This document shows, one piece after another, positions 4,172-7,467 of a stretch of DNA of 7,467 nucleotides. Where the stretch lies: contig JAAFHE010000172.1 of assembly GCA_013298265.1 (NCBI GenBank), positions 1-7,467 on the forward strand, read 5' to 3'. Each line of letters starts with the position of its first letter. Position 1 is the stretch's first letter. This DNA comes from Lysobacterales bacterium (GTDB lineage Bacteria > Pseudomonadota > Gammaproteobacteria > Xanthomonadales > Rhodanobacteraceae). The position numbers were made by a program, and so were the translations under genes. The notes below the pieces were generated by a model. The model had not been told where the DNA came from. It made no database searches and saw nothing but the letters and a program-made list of their open reading frames with translations.

Positions 4172-7100
4172 ATGGCCCGCATCCCCGAGTCCGAGATAGA
4201 GCGGCTGAAGCTGTCGGTATCGCTGGAGCGCCTGGTGGAATCGGCGGGGGTGGCGCTGAAGCGGCACGGCAAGGACCGGATCGGCCGTTGTCCGTTCCAC
4301 GATGACAAGACGCCGTCGCTGGTGGTGTCGCCGAAGACGAACCTGTGGCATTGCCTGGGGGCGTGCCAGGCGGGCGGGTCGGTGATCGACTGGGTGATGC
4401 GGTGCGAGGGTGTGTCGTTCCGCGAGGCGGTGGAGCGGTTGCGGGAGCAGACCGGCGACGGTGTGGCGGTGACCGTGAAGCCGACGGTGTCGATCGCCGC
4501 GGCGGCATCGGCCGCGGATGATGCGGCGCTGCTGGGCGGCGTTGTGGACTATTACCATGCGACGTTGAAGCAGAGTCCGGAAGCGCTGGCGTATCTGGCC
4601 AGGCGCGGCCTGGATCATGCCGACGTTGTCGATCACTTCCGGCTGGGCTTTGCCAATCGCACGCTGGGCTACAGTCTTCCGGCTATGCAGGTGAAGGCGG
4701 GCGCGGCGCAACGCGGCGCGTTGCAGCGCGTGGGCATCTACCGCGACAGCGGGCATGAGCACTTCAACGGTTCGCTGGTGGTGCCGGTGTTCGATGCGGC
4801 GGGTCACGTGACCGAAATCTATGGCCGCAAGATCAACGACCGGCTGCGTGAAGGCACGCCGATGCATCTGTATCTGCCCGGGCCGCATCGTGGCGTGTTC
4901 AACGAAGCGGGCTTGATCGGCCAGGAGGAAATCATCCTCTGCGAAGCGCTGATCGACGCGCTGACGTTCTGGTGTGCGGGCTATCGCAACGTGACGTCGA
5001 GTTACGGCATTGAAGGGTTTACCGACGAACTGCTGGCCGCGTTCCATCGCCACGGCATCCGTCGTGTCTTGATCGCGTATGACGCCGATGCGGCCGGCGA
5101 TGCGGCGGCCGGGAAGCTGGCGCCGCGGCTGATCGGCGAAGGCTTCGATGTGTATCGCTGTCGCTTCCCCAAAGGCATGGACGCGAACGCGTATGCGCTG
5201 AGCGTGAAGCCGGCGGCAAAATCGCTCGGCTTGGTGATCCGGCAAGCGGAGTGGTTGGGCAACGGCACGCCGCCGTCTCGGCCGCTTCCAACGTTGGAAG
5301 TCTCGGCGGCGAAGCCGGAGCGCGCCGCGCCGCCGCCGCTGGGCGAGCTGCTGTCGGAACGCGCTGCTGCAATCGCGCCCGCCCCCGTCGCGGTGGCGCC
5401 ACCTTCTTCTTTAGCCGCCGCTGTTGCCTTGCTGGACTTGCCCGAACCCCCCGCGCACCGCGTGCCGCCGAGTGCGCCGTCCTTCCCGGTAGAAATCACC
5501 GACCAGGAGCTGCGCCTGGCGCTGGGCGAGCGCCACTACACGGTGCGCGGTATCGACAAGAACCTGTGCTACGACGTGCTCAAGGTGTGGATCAAGGTCA
5601 CGCTGGGTAGCTTTGTCCACATCGATACGGTGGAGCTGTATGCGGCCAAGCAGCGGCAGGCGTGGACCCGGCAGGCGGCGATCGAGCTGGGTGTGTCCGA
5701 AGAGGTGACGCGGTCGGACCTGGCGGCACTGCTGCGCGTGGTGGAGCAGCGGCAGGATGAACTGATCCGGCAGAAGCTGCAGCCCGCCGCTGCGGCCGCG
5801 GCGCCGGCGCTGTCGACCGCCGAGCAGGAGGCGGGTCTGGCGCTGTTGCGCGATCCGAATCTGCTGGATCGCATTGCGGCGGATGTGGAAGCCACGGGTG
5901 TGGTGGGCGAGGCGAGCAACGCACTGGTCGCTTACCTGGCCTGCGTGTCGCGCAAGCTCGATAAGCCGCTGGCGGTGCTGATCCAGTCCACGAGTGCGGC
6001 GGGCAAGTCGACGCTGATGGACGCGCTGCTGGCGCTGATGCCGGAAAGCGAGCGCGTGCATTACTCGGCCATGACCGGGCAAAGCCTGTTCTACCTGGGT
6101 GAGCACAGCATGAAGCACAAGATTCTGGCGATTGCCGAGGAAGAAGGCGTGCGCCAGGCGGCGTATGCGTTGAAGGTGTTGCAGTCGCAAGGCGAGCTGA
6201 CTATTGCGAGCACCGGCAAGGATCCGACGACGGGTCAGCTCGTGACGCAGGAATACCGGGTCGAAGGGCCGGTGATGCTGTTCCTGACGACGACGGCGAT
6301 CGACGTGGACGAAGAACTGCTCAATCGCTGTCTGGTGCTGACGATCAACGAGAGCCGCGAGCAGACGGCGGCGATCCAGGCGCGCCAGCGCCGTGCACGC
6401 ACGCTGGACGGTTTGCTGGCCAAGGCGACGAGCGACGCGGTGCTGGCGGCGCATCGGGCCGCCCAGGCGCTGCTGCGGCCGCTGGCGGTGGTCAATCCGT
6501 TCGCCGAGCAGTTGACGTTCGCGAGTGATCGCGTGCGGCTGCGGCGCGATCACGCGAAGTACCTGGCGCTGATCGACAGCATTGCGCTGCTGCACCAGTA
6601 CCAGCGGCCGGTGCGCTCGGTGATGCACAGCGGTGCGGCGCTGGAGTACGTGGAAGTGACGGCTGAGGACATTGCGCTGGCGAATCGTCTGGCGCATGAG
6701 GTGCTGGGGCGGTCACTCGATGAATTGCCGCCGCCGACGCGGCGGGTGTTGGCGCAGGCGGTGGATTACGTCCGGCTGCGGGCGGCCGCGCAGCGCATCG
6801 ATCACAGTGCGGTGAGGTTTACGCGGCGTGAGCTGCGCGAGCATGCGGGCTTGAGCGATACGCCATTGCGGTTACATCTGGATCGCTTGGTGGAGCTGGA
6901 ATACGTCGTGCTGCACGCGGGCCGCAACGGCCAGCGCTTCAGCTATGAACTGCTGTTCGATGGCGACGTGACGACGGATGCGCCGCAGGCGGTGGGCTTG
7001 ATCGATGGGGCGTCGTTGCAGAAATCTGTGCCTACGACGCCCAACCTCGCTAGCGCAGCAGCCGGCCTTGCTAGCGAATCGGCAAACCTCGCTAGCCGCT

Positions 7101-7294
7101 TGCTAGCACCTTGCTACGAGCTTGCTAGCACCTTGCTAGTGCCGGAAACACCCCGCAACGCGAGCGCTGACGCCATTCTTCCTTCTTTAGCCGCTGTCTC
7201 TGAAGAAAACGCACTTCTGGAGAAGAAGAAAAAGCCTGCATCGCATCGTAACGGTGCGTCGTACGCGGGCGGCGTGGTGCGGGCGGAGTGCTGA
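4172..7294 (+). CDS. CHC2 zinc-finger / TOPRIM primase fused to P-loop ATPase and winged helix, mobile-element replication protein
   Basis: This 1040-residue multidomain protein probably starts and drives replication of a mobile element. A DnaG-type zinc finger lies at ~37-72: C40-PF-H43, then C61-LGA-C65. The last spacing is x3 instead of the usual x2. A TOPRIM domain follows at ~250-330: E258 in LCEALIDAL, and D304/D306 in AYDADAAGD. A Pro/Ala linker (~365-435) leads to a helical region, then a P-loop ATPase (~560-760): Walker A STSAAGKS at 606-613, Walker B-like ILAIAEEEG at 651-659, and LLNRC at 716-720 as a possible arginine finger. A winged-helix-like region lies at ~877-930 (FTRRELREHAGLSDTPLRLH). 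The tail (930-1040) is low complexity and overlaps the GCTAGC array. The start is supported by AGGAG 7 bases upstream. Large minus-strand frames opposite this gene are shadows. The combination resembles P4-alpha-like primase-helicases in concept, but is not assigned to that family here. The recombinase gene follows at once. Confidence 0.85.
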   Translation: MARIPESEIERLKLSVSLERLVESAGVALKRHGKDRIGRCPFHDDKTPSLVVSPKTNLWHCLGACQAGGSVIDWVMRCEGVSFREAVERLREQTGDGVAVTVKPTVSIAAAASAADDAALLGGVVDYYHATLKQSPEALAYLARRGLDHADVVDHFRLGFANRTLGYSLPAMQVKAGAAQRGALQRVGIYRDSGHEHFNGSLVVPVFDAAGHVTEIYGRKINDRLREGTPMHLYLPGPHRGVFNEAGLIGQEEIILCEALIDALTFWCAGYRNVTSSYGIEGFTDELLAAFHRHGIRRVLIAYDADAAGDAAAGKLAPRLIGEGFDVYRCRFPKGMDANAYALSVKPAAKSLGLVIRQAEWLGNGTPPSRPLPTLEVSAAKPERAAPPPLGELLSERAAAIAPAPVAVAPPSSLAAAVALLDLPEPPAHRVPPSAPSFPVEITDQELRLALGERHYTVRGIDKNLCYDVLKVWIKVTLGSFVHIDTVELYAAKQRQAWTRQAAIELGVSEEVTRSDLAALLRVVEQRQDELIRQKLQPAAAAAAPALSTAEQEAGLALLRDPNLLDRIAADVEATGVVGEASNALVAYLACVSRKLDKPLAVLIQSTSAAGKSTLMDALLALMPESERVHYSAMTGQSLFYLGEHSMKHKILAIAEEEGVRQAAYALKVLQSQGELTIASTGKDPTTGQLVTQEYRVEGPVMLFLTTTAIDVDEELLNRCLVLTINESREQTAAIQARQRRARTLDGLLAKATSDAVLAAHRAAQALLRPLAVVNPFAEQLTFASDRVRLRRDHAKYLALIDSIALLHQYQRPVRSVMHSGAALEYVEVTAEDIALANRLAHEVLGRSLDELPPPTRRVLAQAVDYVRLRAAAQRIDHSAVRFTRRELREHAGLSDTPLRLHLDRLVELEYVVLHAGRNGQRFSYELLFDGDVTTDAPQAVGLIDGASLQKSVPTTPNLASAAAGLASESANLASRLLAPCYELASTLLVPETPRNASADAILPSLAAVSEENALLEKKKKPASHRNGASYAGGVVRAEC
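5401..5427 (+). repeat. Dispersed CTTCTTTAG-CCGCTGT motif, copy B
   Basis: This copy lies inside the Pro/Ala linker of the primase and encodes the PSSLAAAVA segment (~411-419). It uses a TTA leucine codon, uncommon in such GC-rich DNA. It matches non-coding copy A closely and shares its core with copy C at 7182-7197. Confidence 0.5.
7045..7141 (+). repeat. Helically phased array of seven GCTAGC motifs (iteron-like)
   Basis: The units fit the consensus CCTTGCTAGCA or GCTTGCTAGCA. Hexamers start at 7049, 7070, 7091, 7102, 7113 (degenerate, GCTACG), 7124 and 7135 (GCTAGT), giving spacings of 21, 21, 11, 11, 11 and 11 bp. The last five units are strict 11-bp tandem repeats. Positions 7098-7119 and 7120-7141 share 19 identical bases (GCTTGCTAGCACCTTGCTA). 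Eleven is not a multiple of three, so the motif is read in different frames (LAS, LLA, CYE, LLV). This argues for selection on the DNA rather than on the protein. Spacings near one and two helical turns put every site on one face of the helix. It is a likely multimeric binding site for the replication protein, the recombinase or the repressor. Confidence 0.8.
7173..7235. other. AT-richer pyrimidine/purine tract next to the GCTAGC array
   Basis: A pyrimidine run (about 7176-7188) and a purine run (about 7219-7234, GAAGAAGAAAAAG) flank a less GC-rich core, about 30 bases past the array. An array of binding sites followed by an easily melted stretch is the usual order of an iteron-type origin. 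This is position-based inference; no DnaA box was identified. Confidence 0.35.
7182..7197 (+). repeat. Dispersed CTTCTTTAG-CCGCTGT motif, copy C
   Basis: CTTCTTTAGCCGCTGT lies in the C-terminal tail of the primase and encodes PSLAAV in the same reading frame as copy B. It lacks one CCG unit relative to copies A and B. Confidence 0.5.
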
Positions 7295-7295
7295 G

Positions 7296-7467
7296 GTGCC
7301 GCGGCGCGGTGACGTCGGTGCGAAGCGTCGTGCGCTGGAGACGCCGGAGCACGCCGACAGCGTGTCGGCGTGGATGCTGCGCTATCTGGCGCATGAGCAG
7401 ACGCTGGGTGTGACTGAGCGCTCCTGGGGCCGTATCCGTGACGATCTGGTGCGCTTCCACGACTGGT
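7296..7467 (+). CDS. Tyrosine recombinase/integrase, N-terminal fragment (cut by window end)
   Basis: Fifty-seven residues are visible, starting MPRRGDVGAK. The part from about residue 22 (SVSAWMLRYLAHEQTLGVTE, RSWGRIRDDLVRFHDW) looks like the helical SAM-like core-binding domain of XerC/XerD-type recombinases. The catalytic R, HxxR and Y lie beyond the window, so activity cannot be judged. GTG at 7296 is chosen because it lies one base after the primase stop, with GGAG at 7285-7288. GTG at 7254 in the same frame is a longer alternative. The tight coupling to the primase implies co-expression and a shared role in element maintenance or integration. Confidence 0.65.
   Translation, partial: MPRRGDVGAKRRALETPEHADSVSAWMLRYLAHEQTLGVTERSWGRIRDDLVRFHDW
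7350..7372. repeat. Perfect 10-bp hairpin inside the recombinase 5' coding region
   Basis: CACGCCGACA (7350-7359) and TGTCGGCGTG (7363-7372) are exact reverse complements around GCG. The left part, CACGCCGACAGCG, also occurs at 1301-1313 upstream of the RHS gene, with GGAGC just before it in both places. It may be chance in GC-rich coding DNA or a protein-binding site. Confidence 0.5.

Noticed and set aside
4066..4308. N-terminal extension of the XRE protein to a start at 4308
   Set aside because: It would overlap the primase start and the operator palindrome, and the added residues do not resemble an XRE protein.
4148..5245. 365-residue minus-strand frame (and 428-residue frame at 5411-6697)
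   Set aside because: Arg/His/Gln-rich shadows opposite the primase gene, typical of GC-rich coding DNA.
7219..7236. A-rich run in the primase tail as a programmed frameshift site into the recombinase
   Set aside because: Only five consecutive A bases (GAAAAAG), not a full slippery heptamer. The recombinase has its own start with GGAG upstream.

Overview
The window is GC-rich and reads like accessory DNA from a gammaproteobacterium. Xanthomonadaceae or relatives are my best guess, from the base composition, codon style and RHS/SymE content; this is an impression, not a database result. No tRNA, rRNA, CRISPR array or complete transposase is visible.

Layout. (1) Positions 1-1028 hold no gene I can support. 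They are crowded with hairpins, a long imperfect inverted repeat (384-516) and three imperfect direct repeats (581-852). (2) Positions 1029-1235 encode a 68-residue hypothetical protein, followed by a strong hairpin. (3) Positions 1378-3152 form an RHS toxin module. A short RHS-core protein with a signal peptide ends in a C-terminal domain carrying a metzincin-type zinc protease motif. It overlaps by ATGA a small secreted protein with the N-terminal Cys-x-Cys and four-cysteine pattern of TIMP/netrin-like domains, the fold that inhibits metzincins in animals. (4) A bidirectional hairpin terminator separates this module from a minus-strand pair: a SymE-like toxin (3321-3566) and, upstream of it, an XRE repressor (3646-4065). 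(5) A divergent intergenic region with a perfect operator-like palindrome leads into a 1040-residue CHC2/TOPRIM primase fused to a P-loop ATPase and a winged helix (4172-7294). This gene runs directly into a tyrosine recombinase cut by the window end (7296 onward).

How the parts fit. The right half (repressor, operator, primase-ATPase, recombinase) looks like the replication and integration core of a mobile element such as a satellite, plasmid or integrative element. Near the 3' end of the primase gene is an array of GCTAGC motifs spaced 21, 21, 11, 11, 11 and 11 bp. It is phased with the DNA helix but not with the reading frame, and is followed by a less GC-rich purine/pyrimidine tract. This looks like an iteron-type protein-binding array or origin embedded in a gene. 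The left half is toxin/immunity cargo with lower GC than its surroundings.

The most striking possibility is the RHS metzincin toxin paired with a TIMP-like immunity protein. It predicts that immunity works by direct chelation of the toxin's active-site zinc by the free N-terminal cysteine of the processed inhibitor.
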